Source of the DNA: Bolinopsis microptera | Lineage: Eukaryota; Ctenophora; Tentaculata; Lobata; Bolinopsidae | Length of the DNA stretch: 64,000 nucleotides | Assembly: GCF_026151205.1 (NCBI RefSeq) | Contig: NC_087081.1 | Coordinates: 9,859,113 to 9,923,112, forward strand | Reading direction: 5' to 3' | Shown: positions 34,722 through 46,900 of the stretch, in pieces | Layout of the letters: every line of letters starts with the position of its first letter | Position numbering within the stretch: the stretch's first letter is position 1 | Notes under the pieces: generated by a model | What the model saw: the letters and a program-made list of their open reading frames with translations, nothing else | Database searches by the model: none | What the model was told of the DNA's origin: nothing | Program-made: the position numbers and the translations under genes

Positions 34722-35723
34722 TAGACGCTTTGGCAGTCAATTGTAGCCTACATTTAAGTGTCCGTAGATCCAAAAGTATAAACGATACAGTCATCTCGAA
34801 CCACAGGTTTTAAAGATAATCGTTTAAGCTTTAGTTTACATTGTATTGAAAAATAATTTACCGTCATCATCATCACTTGATGACGTCATCAAATTAAGTG
34901 TTTTTTAAACTTAATTTTTGACAAAGTAACAACTTTTCAAATCAATTTTACACCATTAAGGAGTAATTTCATTCAAAATCTGAGGACATTTTCACCTTAG
35001 ATAATTGTTCAAGCATTCCGAAAATCTACCGGAAAAGTTTCCTACCTTGCTCCTTCATAAAGATATTTGCTATTGAAGTTAGTGCTTTTTTGAAGAATAA
35101 TTTTATAAAAACACAAAAGTTGTGAATTAGTATTCTCTGGTGTTGGGCCATCCCTTGGGTTGTGAAGCTCAATTTTGCTTCTTAAAGGTCTAAATTGTGT
35201 TATAGGCTAGTTTTAAAGTTAAAAATCGAAAAGTTGCACACGTGGGGACACGCCCAAATTCATTTAAAATAGCTTATATCACTGAAAATAGTTATTTTCA
35301 CGATTTTTATCAACTTTAGAGTCCCGTTGTGATTCAAGTTCTTTTTAAAATCTTCTGAAACTTTGCATGCTTATCAAACTATATATTAAATACCACTATG
35401 CAAAATTTTACGGTGATTCAATATTGTATGCGCACACAACGTCCGCTCAAAGTTTGCACGTGCGAAAGGTGAGAATTTTGCCCATTTGTGATTTCGAATA
35501 TATTCTGCTTTCCCAAAATATTTAAATGGCATTATAAATGAATTAAATTCCAAATTGAATGAATAAAAAGTGGCATATTCAGTCTGTTATCGAGGGATAT
35601 ACCTACCTAAACACAAGGAAATGTTTTCAAAGGTAAAATTTCGAAATCGTTGAAATTACCTCCTTATTAATGAAGTTTCGACTGTGTAAATTATCCTGAC
35701 ATTATAATCAAAAAGAGATGATA
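34722..35723. other. Unassigned AT-rich DNA
   Basis: No frame, repeat family or RNA gene recognised. Confidence 0.5.
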
Positions 35724-36046
35724 TTTGACCAAAACCCATAATCATGGGTAGAGTGAACCGCTGCCAGTGTCTCTCTTTTCCAAACAAAAGGAAATGATAT
35801 TAATTTGAGGAACCGTCCGCAAATGCAAATTGATACCGAGAATGAAATCGGTCGCTCGCTTTTCCCATTCATTCACGGCTTACGAATTGTAATAAAGCTT
35901 ATTGAATGGGAAAAGCGACCGATTTCATTCTCGGTATCAATTTGCATTTGCGGACGGTTATTCAAATTAATATCATCTCCTTTTGTTTGGAAAAGAGAGA
36001 CACTGGCAGCGGTACACTCTACCCATGATTATGGGTTTTGGTCAAA
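35724..36046. repeat. Foldback repeat, arms of about 145 bp
   Basis: Arms starting TTTGACCAAAACCCATAATC are inverted with few mismatches around a loop near 35870-35905. The 87-codon frame across it is a by-product of the palindrome. Confidence 0.8.
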
Positions 36047-36059
36047 TTTGGTAGCTCGA

Positions 36060-37050
36060 TTTATGTGATTTTTGAATCATTTAAGCACCCAGATCTAAAA
36101 TTATCGCTCAAAGACCTTCAATATGGTATCAGGTTAGACATGGATTCAAAAATCACATAATAAGAATTATAGAATGAATATAAATTGTCATATCGTGCAC
36201 TTAATTTAAGGCTTACTATAGTGTGACTTAATAGCGCACCTTTAACGAAAATGTGACTTTTGAATCATATTAACTGGTTTTAATACTATTTAATACTATT
36301 TTGTACCCTAAAAAATGATAGAAAGCCAATAAAAACGTTAGATGATTCAATAATCACTGCTCAAAATAGGCTCATTTCCAACGTTTAAGTTGTGATTTTT
36401 GACTCATTTTGGCACCAATAACAATTTCAGATAAGACATTCCATTCCTTACATGCATTATAGTCACCATATCAATTTTGGCTTCTTTGTGAATATTACTT
36501 TTCAGATTATCTAGTGTTGATTCATCTTGCATTTCTAATTGTGTGACTTTTGACTCATTGGCACACTAATAACGATAGCTCCTTTGATATAAGCACTAGA
36601 GACTCCGTGATTTCAGGATCATGAAATTTAATCGAATTTCTAAAGGTATAGATAGATATATCAACCAACAAAGAGCAATGACTATTTTTAAAACGCATTT
36701 AAAAAAATCAATCTCTAGTGCCACCTTTTTTTGAACGTGTCCATAAGCATAATAATGTGCATCGCAGCGCCCACATCCTAGCTTCCGACAATATTAAATG
36801 TTTCAGCAGTAATAGTAATACTAATATACAATATCGCTCGCCAAAATTTTAAGAAAATTCTTGTGTCTTGTGAAAAGGCCCTTTGCCTTTGAGTTTGGGT
36901 ACGAAATTGATCTAAATCGTTGTATTTTTGGACGTGACGCTAATTCCGAATCCCCAAGACTAAGAGTCATGACGTGGGGTAAAAATGCTTCCCTGGAGCC
37001 GATAGTTATGGGCAAAAAACCGTAGTTGGTCACGTGACAGGCACTTAACG
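36060..37050. repeat. Repeat region related to 4230-5183, on the opposite strand
   Basis: Diverged copies of a GTGATTTTTGAATCATT-like motif recur (36066, 36150 as complement, 36250, 36397, 36540). Bases 36705-36760 are an inverted copy of 4280-4322. Bases 36960-37047 are an inverted relative of 45064-45135 (TGTCACGTGACCAA and TTTTTTGCCCATAACT). No gene. Confidence 0.5.
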
Positions 37051-37150
37051 GGTGATACTCGTAAAATATCTGTTCCATATATTAGACCGTCGACGAGTCC
37101 AACTCGGCGCGCGTCCTGGTAGAGTGGTAGGTTATAAACCTACAAGACAG
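37044..37150 (+). other. Conserved 31-nt motif, copy 2, with hairpin (hammerhead-like)
   Basis: The 31-nt core is at 37090-37120. Upstream bases CTTAACGGGTGATACTCG and following match copy 1. Downstream GTAGGTTATAAACCTAC is a perfect hairpin. About 150 bp further lies the Naiad element. Confidence 0.5.
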
Positions 37151-37245
37151 GCACTCGTTCGCGGTGGGTCTACAACGTGAGGCAATGTACTGAGTACTCC
37201 CCACATTCAATTGTAGGTTTGTAACCTACCGCCAACTGTTTTGTA

Positions 37246-37297
37246 GATGAAAAGATTGATTTCAATTTAGGCAGACGAGACAGTAAGCAACATACTG
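37246..37297 (-). pseudogene. Duplicated fragment of the dioxygenase first exon, part 1
   Basis: TTTTGTAGATG, TTTCAATTTAGGCAGACGAG and CAACATACT occur in the same order at 43270-43322, the 5' end of the dioxygenase-like gene. The match resumes at 41487-41600, so the Naiad element between them split a duplicated gene fragment. Confidence 0.65.
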
Positions 37298-37319
37298 TCG
37301 GAACAATCTTTTGATGATC

Positions 37320-38518
37320 ATCAGAGTATAAATGATCCAGAATCTCTTGAAACCTTTAACATAGTACCATGTGATAGAAAATCATGCGTTACATGCTTAA
37401 ACTGCCTTTCTTTTGACAACTTCTACACTAATAGCACTACAAACTCTACTTTCCTCATTGACTTTAATGGATCATGTCAAACGAAGAATTGCATCTACTT
37501 GATAAAATGCTTGCATAAAGATTGTAAATATCAATACATTGGGCACACGATCAATTCAATTGCTTCTAGAATAAGCCAACATAAATCTACTATAAAACGT
37601 GGTGGAGGCTGCAAAATACTTCGTGATCACTTCACTAAAATTCATAGCACTGAAAACATGGCTATCATGCCGATTAAACTCTTACCTAATAATACTACAT
37701 TGAAAGAAAGAGAAGACATTGAAGAAGCTTGTATGTTGCAGTTAAATACAGTTTTCCCATATGGTCTCAAAGTTCGTGTTAAAAAGAAGAACATACTAGA
37801 TGCCTGCAATATTGTGATGAACTCTAAAACAACGATTTATAGTCAGTTCGATATAGTTAAAATAAATAGACATTCACGTGGAGGTAGATTCATTAGTAAT
37901 ATAGTAAGTGAAAGACAAGAATTTGATATCGATGTATTTTATGAAGATTTGCTGGATGATGATAAAACGATTGATATGCATGATATTCGTACTAATCTAT
38001 GTAATCTTAAAAAGAAACAACTTAAGTTAGTATATATTAAAGCTATATCTTATATTAATAATTTTAATAGTAGTATAACGACATATAGATTTCATAAAAT
38101 TCTCTTAGTTAAAGATTTATCATGGTTTTACCTTACAAGAATGGGTTTAGCGTGTAAGAATAATAGTAAATCAAATTCTTTTATTGTAGTTAATTATGTT
38201 AATAAATTTGTCGAGTATATTGATTTTCGAAAGATATTTAAAATGGAACAAGTTACTAAAGCTGCACCATTCAAGTCAAAGTATCATCAGCAACCTACAT
38301 TGTCCTACAAATACCCTCCAACAATCAGATCTAAAGTACTTAACTACAAAAAAGTATATAATGAAGCTAACATTGACTCAGAAACATTGAAATGTAATTG
38401 TGCATCAAGTCGTTATACAGACCCTACTCATAAACATGTCATTACAGGAGAGCTATCAATGATCAGTAATGATAAACTTCGTAATCTCCTAATGAAGGGA
38501 TTAAATTATAGAGACTAA
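37320..38518 (+). CDS. Naiad endonuclease and linker
   Basis: The open frame extends upstream of the first ATG (37499) to about 37275, adding a Cys-rich knuckle (PCDRKSCVTCLNC) and the first strand of the GIY-YIG fold (NCIYLIKCLHKDCKYQYIGH), followed by ASRISQHKSTIKR. The Cys/His residues before and after fit the CCHH pattern of Penelope endonucleases. A linker of roughly 200 residues follows, ending in LKCNCASSRYTDPTHKHV, the CxC signature. Role: cutting of the target DNA. The frame stops just after GLNYRD, before the RT. Confidence 0.85.
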
Positions 38519-38654
38519 GCTAAACCATGTACTGAAAAAGCTTTAAAATCAGTAAAGACGGCACTCAAAAGCTATTGCGATAAATTGTCTAATTTATGGC
38601 ATAAACCTATAGAAGAGTTTCAAGAGTGGAAAACACTAATCATAGATCGAGCAA

Positions 38655-40060
38655 GTGAAAATTCAACTGCAAGGAGCTAAACCATATCCCTATTATTCAG
38701 TATTATCAGATGTTGAAGTCTTAGCAGATTTAGATGAGCTTCATAAAGATTTTGTATTGGTTCCTACCGATAAAGCCAAAAATAATATTACTATTGTTTG
38801 TAAAAAGTTCTATATTAGTATGATTGAAAAGGAATTATCATCGAATACATTTACTAAAGTTAATCGTTCAGAAGATGATATAATTAATGAGCATAAAGCA
38901 TTCTTACTTAAACATCGTATTAAATTTGATGAAGATAATAGCAAATTACCTTATTTATATATTACACCAAAACAGCATAAAAAGCCAGTCGGAGTTAGAT
39001 ATATAACGTCTGGTAGTGGAAGTAGTTTACAACAATTATCAGTCTATCTTAGCATTTGTATTAAATCTATGCTTCACTCAGCTAAAAATAAATCTATATA
39101 TGATAATAAATTTCACGTTAGAAATGATTATTTTGTTATTGATAATAATGAGCCTATCTTAGATTTTCTTAGTTATGATAATACCCAGAAAGGTTTAAAG
39201 TCTGTCAGTACTTATGATTTTTCAACTTTATATACATCTATTCCTCATATTCAATTGAAGGATAATCTTCGTATGTTTGTAGAAAGAGTATTTGATTTTA
39301 AAGATAAGTCTTATATTATTCCTAATCTTTATACTAAGAAGGCCTATTTCTCTGATAATGTTAGTAAAAATAAAGTTCATTTTTCTAAAGATACACTTTT
39401 GGAATGTCTTAATTATTTGATTGATAATTCTTATGTTACTTATCAGGGTCAAATTTATAGACAAGTTATTGGAATACCAATGGGTACCAATGCAGCACCA
39501 CAAATAGCTAATGTTTATTTACATGTTTACGAATATAAATATATTAAACTTTTGATAGAACAAGGGGATACAGAAAATCTAAAAAGATTAAAAGACACAT
39601 TTCGTTATCAAGATGATTTGATAGTTTTTAATGATTTTAATTTATTACAGAATGTATTAGAAGATATTTATCCTAAGGAAATGATAGTAAATAATACTAA
39701 TATTTCGGCTTGTAAATGTTGCTATCTAGACTTAAACATTAGTATTTATAAGGAAAGTTTAGAGTGACGTTATATGATAAAAGAAAAGATTATAATTTTA
39801 AAGTTATATCTTATCCTTTTTTGGATGGAAAAGTTCCAAATAATTTGTCTTATGGAATATTTATTTCTCAATTAGTACGATTAGCCAGAATTAATTCGAC
39901 ACTTAAAGGTTTCAAAAATTGTGTTACCGAACTTTTAGGTAAATTGGTTGCGCAAGGATTTAAGTTAGCTGCTTTGCGCAACAAGTTTGTCAAGTTTTAT
40001 ACCTTATCGGACCTTATTTGGACGGACATTACATGAACGGACACAATTATGAACGGACAT
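38655..40060 (+). CDS. Naiad reverse transcriptase, in pieces
   Basis: RT landmarks in 38655-39767: VLVPTDKAKNNITIVCKKFY, YITPKQHKKPVGVRYI, STYDFSTLYTSIPH (motif A), GIPMGTNAAPQIANVYL (motif B), RYQDDLIVF (motif C) and CYLDLNISIY (motif D). The C-terminal part continues in a second frame from 39764 (YDKRKDYNFKVISYPF) to the miniature element at 40002, beyond which a short tail (NIWGKYGSDIYDEF) resumes near 40920. All catalytic Asp are present; the gene is not intact. Confidence 0.85.
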
Positions 40061-40907
40061 TAATATGAACGCTCGAAGGCATTCAAAACCATCAAAAATC
40101 CGAATTTTGTTCAATATTTTTTTCAACTTTTTTTAAATTTCAGCAAATGATTTTTAAATCCATTTTTTATACAGTAAGTAAGAAAATCAGTCATTAAGCA
40201 GTAAAAAATGTTAAAATATTAGTACATGATCAGTGTCTAATATCACATATCATCTTCATCAAATGGGTTTTCGTGCATGAAATAGTCCATGCTTAAAACA
40301 TCAGTGATTTCTAGCTTTATGGAAACCTTTTTAAAAAATCAAACTACCCCGGTCCTGCATTTCAGTGTTACTGTTAACTTTTACAAGCCATTCGGCGTGA
40401 AGTGGTTTTATCTTAGACAACTTAAGGCTAACCTTAACATCACGTGGAGCTTTCCTAGCATTGTTTCATTACCGCCCCCGAGTAATATGAACTATAACAA
40501 CGTCGGACAATGTCCTTGGCAACACGATTTACCGTGATATCTAGAGGCTGGAGCAAGTTTGTCATATTGGCGGGGACTAGTTCATGAACTTTGTTGTTGA
40601 GTGCCATAATTTCGTTGACTTTTTTCCGCCAAGTGACCCTTGAAAACATCATATACTGGTAGTTTTCTGTGCCTCCGGCAGACCAAGGAGAACCTTTCCG
40701 TCGTTAACTTACGGCACAATAAAGTTCTCAAAGTTGTCATATTCTGGACAAAAAGTTCGAAATGGAAAAATTTTTGAAAAAATTTCAACGGACTTTAACT
40801 TGGACGGACATTAATTGAACGGACTTTATTTGAACGGACATTAAGATGAACGCTAGGGCCTCCATGCAGCGTTCAAGTAATGTCCGTCCAAATAAGGTCC
40901 GATAAGG
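40002..40907. mobile_element. pogo-type miniature element, copy D (906 bp)
   Basis: Ends match copies A and C, flanked by TA (40000-40001, 40908-40909). It is inserted in the 3' part of the Naiad reverse transcriptase; the Naiad reading resumes after it. A minus-strand frame (40652-40455) reads HELVPANMTNLLQPLDITVN, a pogo transposase signature. Confidence 0.9.
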
Positions 40908-41208
40908 TAAATCAAGATTAAATATTTGGGGTAAATATGGTAGTGATATTTATGATGAATTTATTGAAATGTTTCAATCACCTAATATTATTTTGTAATT
41001 TGTATCGACATATATCGTTTTTCAGTTATATAAGTTACCTAATATCTATTAATTATTCTAGTATTTGTGATTAATTTGTATTGATTTATTATTTGTGACT
41101 TATAAATTAGTAACCATTATTTTACCGTCTAAAAAAATTTTTTTGTCAAAAATTAATTTTATGAAGGAGTAAGTTGACAAAAAATGCGCATTCGTATATT
41201 CATTTATT

Positions 41209-41245
<37 letters not shown>

Positions 41246-41486
41246 ATTGCATGTTTAATTTGTTTTTTGTGTTTAATTTACGATTATTTGCATTTGAGAT
41301 TCTGCGATTAAATTTATTTTGTTGATTGTAATGTTGTGATATTGCATAATTTATTGTAAATGTAATATATGTTTCAGAAAATTATGTAATGTAACGCGAT
41401 GGAGGTTCTTTAAGCGGGCAATTCCAGTCCAAACCCTGGAAACATGACATAAAGGATTTGTTTTACTTGTTGCATGAAAAGCACTA

Positions 41487-41600
41487 ATACTTCAATCCTT
41501 TGGTTTGGGGTACAGTAAGATGAAAAGAAATCCGAATTTACTGTAAAAACTGAAAATAGATATTTCACAGAGAGAAATTATCACATTTTCATGATAGTTC
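41487..41600 (-). pseudogene. Duplicated dioxygenase 5' fragment, part 2
   Basis: ACTTCAATC, GGTACA, GATGAAAAGAAATC, TTTACTGTAAAAACTG and ATATTTCAC follow the order of 43319-43410 with about 10-15% difference. Together with 37246-37297 it reconstructs one copy of the upstream end of the dioxygenase gene, separated by the Naiad insertion. Confidence 0.65.
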
Positions 41601-41890
41601 AGGTAACGAGCCTTACATTTTTGATTTTATTATTGTCACCACAGCTCAAAGCATTTAGGGTCTTATGTTTCAGTAAGTGCGATAAAATTAATTGTTCCTA
41701 GTGCAGTGAGTCAGGTACGTGACCAAAATATAATAAAAAACGATGAGATATTTTATGATGCAATTTTCGAATCAAACCAAGATATTTGAATATAAATTGC
41801 GAATACGACATTTTCGTCGAAGAGTTTGATTTACCAGCAGATATTAACTCAACAGACGATCAATTTATAATTATAATACATCTGACACAG

Positions 41891-43318
41891 TCAATGTTTC
41901 TCGGTCTCAAGAAAGCACGGTTCAGCCTCCACTGGGCTCAGCAAGACCCTCTGGAGATGATTCCAATTAACATAAGCCGTCCCGACCATCCTCTCCTGCC
42001 CGTGTTCCGTCCTCCCAAACTCCTTCCTCCCGTGATAAACCCTGAAGTTATCCAGCACCACAACCTCCCCTCCTTCTAACTTTCTCATGATCCACCTACT
42101 CTGATCCTCCACTTTGGCTCTGTAGTACAGGTACGCCTCCCACCACTGTCTCCGAGTCTCTAGATCCAGGGTGTAGGTAGCTAGAGGCGTGTCTGTGGAC
42201 CAGGGGTTGTCACTTATCTGGAAAATATCCTCTCCTAACATGGTCATTAGGGTGTGGTGACTTCTGACGTCGTTGTCTGTACCGGGTGAGACTGTGGTAT
42301 ATTGGCACTCTGCACAGGATATCAAAGTAGTCTGGTCTCTCTTCTCGGACTTCTGAGATTGCTGAGAAGGTGTCAACCCAGAAACTATCTCCTCCCTCAA
42401 CCGTGTTCTCCATAGCATGGAAGAACTCTACATGGGGATTCTGAAAAACTGAGATTGAAAACATAGCTTAAATTCCATAATAGCTAATACAGACAAAGAG
42501 GATAATATAGATGATAAAACAGAAAAAGCTTTTATTTGTGGAGATTATAAAAAACATGAAAAAATGTCGAAATAAAATTGAACCTCGATCAATACCTGGT
42601 AGTAATAGTTCAGGTCTGTGTGACCAGCTAGGCTCCCACTACCATACCCAGCATTGGCAGGATTAGGTTTAAACCTCACCACATCCACCCCTCCAAATAT
42701 TGTCTCCCTTATCGGCCCACACTTCAAATCAGCGATGATATCGAGCATTTCTTTGTTGGCAGGTATCCCTGTCAGAAATCCTATACCATGGATCATGTAG
42801 TGAGCTAGAAAATCTCTTGTATTTCCCACACTGCTTATAACTGTGTTGTAGTCGAATACCTTGGAGTTTTTGTCCGTTTTAGCGCTCCAAAACTCCTGGC
42901 ACCTGTTGTATCTCATACTGAGGTCAAGATACTTGTCCAGGATTGTTGGGACTGGTTCAGGACCGTACTCTCCACGAATTGTCCTGGCAACAAGCCCTGT
43001 GTGTCCATCACTCCAAGTCAGACTTACATAGTGCTCTGAAACTTTCCCTATATCAGTAACCTTCGCCCCAGGATGAAGATTCCCAGTTCTGAAGGATTGT
43101 CCTGTTTTTTGGTGACTGTGTTTGCCGAAGCAGGTTTCACAGCAGCACATATTCCGTGTTTCCACGTGCAGGAGGTCTCTGTCGTTGTCTCTGATACCGT
43201 GTTCTGTTAGTTTGACACGGTCACTGAGGTGTCTCTCACTAGGAGAATGAGAACGAAGCAACAACTCTTTTGTAGATGCGAGGATGTGTTTCAATTTAGG
43301 CAGACGAGACAGCAACAT
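41891..43318 (-). CDS. Gamma-butyrobetaine dioxygenase-like (2-oxoglutarate/Fe(II))
   Basis: A TauD-type oxygenase of the BBOX1/TMLHE family, the carnitine synthesis enzymes. Exon 1 is 43318-42596 (241 codons, phase 0) with donor GTATTG; exon 2 begins at 42441 after CTCAGTTTTTCAG. The N-terminal zinc-binding part has a CCCETCF cluster and LTWSDGHTGL. The core has HGIGFLTGIP, NAGYGSGSLAGHTDLNYYYQ (H233 and D235 bind iron), then NPHVEFFHAMENTVEGGDSF in exon 2 and the distal His in FRVYHGRKEF, ending GTAYVNWNHLQRVL. These features resemble BBOX1 more than TMLHE. Oddity: inside exon 2 the reading passes from the frame ending CRVPIY to the frame with QYTTVSPGTDND near 42300-42330, as if one extra base were present. 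Either a sequencing error or a young pseudogene. The final 15 residues differ from the usual tail. Confidence 0.85.
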
Positions 43319-43429
43319 ACTTCAATATCTTGGTTAGGGTACAACTACAGCATGAAAAGAAATCAAAATTTACTGTCAAAACTGGAAATAAATATTTCAC
43401 GGAGCGAAATTACTGAGTTATAAAAATGT

Positions 43430-43870
43430 AAACATTTTGCTTAATTCTTTAAATTCATTACCGAAATTATCACATACATGCTGTTTAAAAATGGCCTATT
43501 TTTCGGTGATAAAAATTATCTCTAAGTCTAAGGGGTGAACAACCCCTATATCATTTAAGGTCACTGTCACTAGTTACCCTCTGATCTAGTTCCATGGGCA
43601 AATTTTCACTGAAATAAAATATGCCCGAATTTTTGGCTCTCTCTTTTCGATTCACTGTAATATTTGAGCTTTCAAAATTTCTTAATTAAAACTCGAGTGG
43701 AAGCAGTCCTGATCCTGCCCAACGCGTGTAGTATGGTAAAATATTAACACAAGCTAACTTATAATATTATGTGTATGAGTACAGCTACAGATTCGAAGTG
43801 GAACATCGAGTTCCGTTCTGGCGAGCTGGGGGGAACCTTCGAGATCGTCTGGAAGGGCTGATCTAAAAGC
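43430..43870. other. Upstream flank of the dioxygenase gene
   Basis: No TATA box at a convincing distance and no gene. The word GAGTTCCGTTCTGGCGAGC near 43810 precedes motif copy 3. Confidence 0.4.
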
Positions 43871-43883
43871 AAGCTCTGGACCG

Positions 43884-43935
43884 TCGACGAGTCCAACTCG
43901 GCGCGCGTCCTGGTAGGTTGTAAATCTACAACTTA
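43884..43935 (+). other. Conserved 31-nt motif, copy 3, with hairpin (hammerhead-like)
   Basis: Core 43884-43914 is identical to copies 1 and 2. It is followed by AGGTTGTAAATCTACAACTT, a version of the same hairpin with a changed base pair. The flanks upstream differ from copies 1 and 2 except for GGACCG, shared in part with copy 2. Confidence 0.5.
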
Positions 43936-46900
43936 GTATTTATAGCTAATCTAACTAGCCTAGTTAACGAATATATGACATGTAACTTTGCTCTGCAAGT
44001 ACACTATCTTTCGCCGCGATTTTCGCCTAGTTTGGCATGTCGCGGCGCCGCGATTTTTGGCCTAAATAATCGCGATTTTCTTTTGTCCTTGACAATGACT
44101 GCACCGGTGAAAAGGACAGTGAATTTGGTATTTATTAATTTGGAAATAACTTTCAATTAGGTTACTTCAGTTGAGTTAGTGTTTCTGATGAGGTGGGGCA
44201 TAGCCTTGGGACCTCAGGCTATTATGTTCATAAACATAGAGATTAGACGGAATGACAGGCTGAGCGCGGCCCAGTAAGTGGGGCAATAAACATACAATAT
44301 AATTTATTCAGTCTGCGTGATCATCATCATAGAATTGTTCATGTTGTAAGGAGTACTCCGGCGGCGAAGGGATTAAACCGTGTTCTTTCCCGGCGGTGAA
44401 GGGATTAAATTTAAACCGTGCTCATGCTCGTACTGTCATTCTGCATTATAAGGAGTAAGAAACTTTAACTTTCAGTGATAACCTTACGTCCTTAGAACCA
44501 ATTGTAACGGCTACCTAAACCTTGAGTAGTGTACACTCTACATTGTACATTACACATTAGCAATAGCATATGTTTATTGGTTTTATAAAACAAGGTACGA
44601 TGAATGTTGCTTTGTTTAAAGTGGGCAATGCCAATACTAATAAAAACGAGTTGACGTGTCCTAATCTGTAATCATCATTGGATGACGGTTATATTTTTTA
44701 TAAATCTCACGGCTTAACCACCCTCGATCCTTTCGCTATACCTTATTGGAAAAAATTTCGAGGAAAAGTTTTTCACGGACCAAATTTTTCACGGAACATT
44801 TTTGGTGATCTTTTTAAAAATGAGGTAAAAATAAAATATAATAAATCGTAACAAAATGCTGTAGTATAGGATAAATCCGGGCTCTTACTAATTCGCTCGC
44901 CCAAAAATTTCACGTGACTTTGGTTTTTATGCAGTTTTGCAGCCGTACAAAACGATTTTACATAAACCCTAATCCCGGAACCCAACCCTAACCATAACTC
45001 CGAAGCTAACAATAACCCCTACCACAACCCTAACCCTAACCTGAGCCCTAAACAATCGAATTCATGTTTTACTAGCCTGTCACGTGACCAAAACGGTTTT
45101 TTGCCCATAACTCTCCGTGGAAGCATATTTACCCTGTAGGGTAAAAATTTGGTTTTTATGGTTTTGCAGCCGTAAATTCACGTGAATGTACGGCAAAACC
45201 ATATAAACCAAAGTGAAATTTTTGACGTCCGCGGAGTTTCTCGATGTAATCCGATTTATATGACCCTAAATAACACTAATTACTCGGGTACACTTTTTCA
45301 CCGGTGGGGCATTTCTCGGAATCACGCCCTTTTTGACCGCACCCATATCGCGACCCCCACTATAAATTATCTCGGCTTCTGATCGAGATACAGACCTCTA
45401 TTATGAACCAAAACACAAAATGTGCCTAATTATAGTAGAGGCTCTTACGGGGATTTTCTGCTCGATACACTAAAATTTGCTCTAACCAGAGCCCTCTCGC
45501 TTGCAGTAGCGCACGACCGCCGTAGGCGGCAAAGGATATATATTCAACTTGTGAAACAAGCGCGTCACGCAATACGCGTATACACATGTAGGCAGTGCGC
45601 CATCGACTGTAAGACGCGCGCGCTGACCATTGAATGATTTTTTAGCTCTTATTTCGGCCAGCACATTATTTCGGAAACAATCAAAAAGTTATAATACTTC
45701 CCATATAACAATTTGGTTGAAATTTGGTCAGCGTATGTAAACACTTATGTTTTACTGAACCTAATTTAGTTTGAGCAATTTCGATGGTCAGAATTTGAGT
45801 TATCAACGGATTTATACCTATTTTGTCATTTTTAGACCACTTAATCAAGGCCAATCTCTCCCAACTAAATTAGGTTTGGTAGTTAAGTATGATTGGAAGG
45901 TTCTGACAAATTTTCAGCATGATTCATGTTCAGGAACTGAAGATATGATAGAATAATACGACAAAAATCAACGAATTTCGTCAAATTACGCGACTTTTAC
46001 ACCTAATTTTGCTCCAAAAGCCGCGCACCATCAAATTTGGCACCTAGGCGAAACTCACTGATCATTCCAAAAAGGTATAACAAATTTGGTATTGTGAAAA
46101 TTCTCACAGTCTCTAGAAAACAATGGTACAAAAATTTTGAAAATCCGAGCAAGTTTATTTTTATCGTGCACCCCCTAACACATGGCTATGTGAACACTAA
46201 AATCACCTGCAGACCCATCTTAAAAAACGTATTTTTTTCGTTCACACCCTTTTGTAAAAAGGCACTAGTGAAAGGTTACAAATGGAGGTTTTTGCAGAAA
46301 AACGTGGATTTTGGAGATTGCAGTAGGTGGGTTTGAGTATGTTGTATTCCTTCCGTTCGTTACCATGCAACGAAAAAACCGCGCGCGTGCGCGAAGATTG
46401 CTTGCAGGGGGTGATGCATAGATAGCCTTTGGTCAATGAATGTGCGGCGCCAGTGTATTTTAATGCTCGAAAAGTGGCATGCAACGTATGTATTGATGTG
46501 TACACAAGTATAGTTTACTTTTGCTTACAGTCTTTTGCATTTTAATTGAATTTCAAATGTTTCCCCTATTTAATGCATAATTTATTAATATTATTATTAT
46601 GAGGTGAGCTGATTGGAGCTTATACTTAAAGTTATAGTGAATGGAAATCTAGCGTCCGCCAAAACAAAACAACGGGCGCAATTCTTGTTGACCGTAGAAT
46701 CGATTAAAAGTGGTTTTGGACCAAAAAATGGCCTTTTTTTGAGATTTTTCAAAATTTTTTATAGGTAAACTTAAATTAAAAATTTAGGTGTTCTGGTTAC
46801 TAATAATATTAAATGAGCCGCACATGTTGACATCAATGAAATAACAAAATTGATAATGGTAACCGGTCAAAATTTCGAAAAACTGTCCGAAAAAAAGTTT

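Larger units (their letters stand above)
37298..41486 (+). mobile_element. Naiad-type Penelope-like element with N-terminal GIY-YIG endonuclease
   Basis: Gene order is GIY-YIG endonuclease, linker with CxC, then reverse transcriptase: the permuted order described for Naiad elements. The boundaries come from the split dioxygenase fragment; ATACT occurs at both edges and may be the target duplication. The coding region is broken in about three places and also interrupted by pogo miniature copy D. A poly(A) run of 33 bases is at 41211-41243, after the last coding part. Confidence 0.85.

Noticed and set aside
45000-45052. Telomeric repeat
   Set aside because: Only a few imperfect CCCTAA words amid host DNA on both sides.
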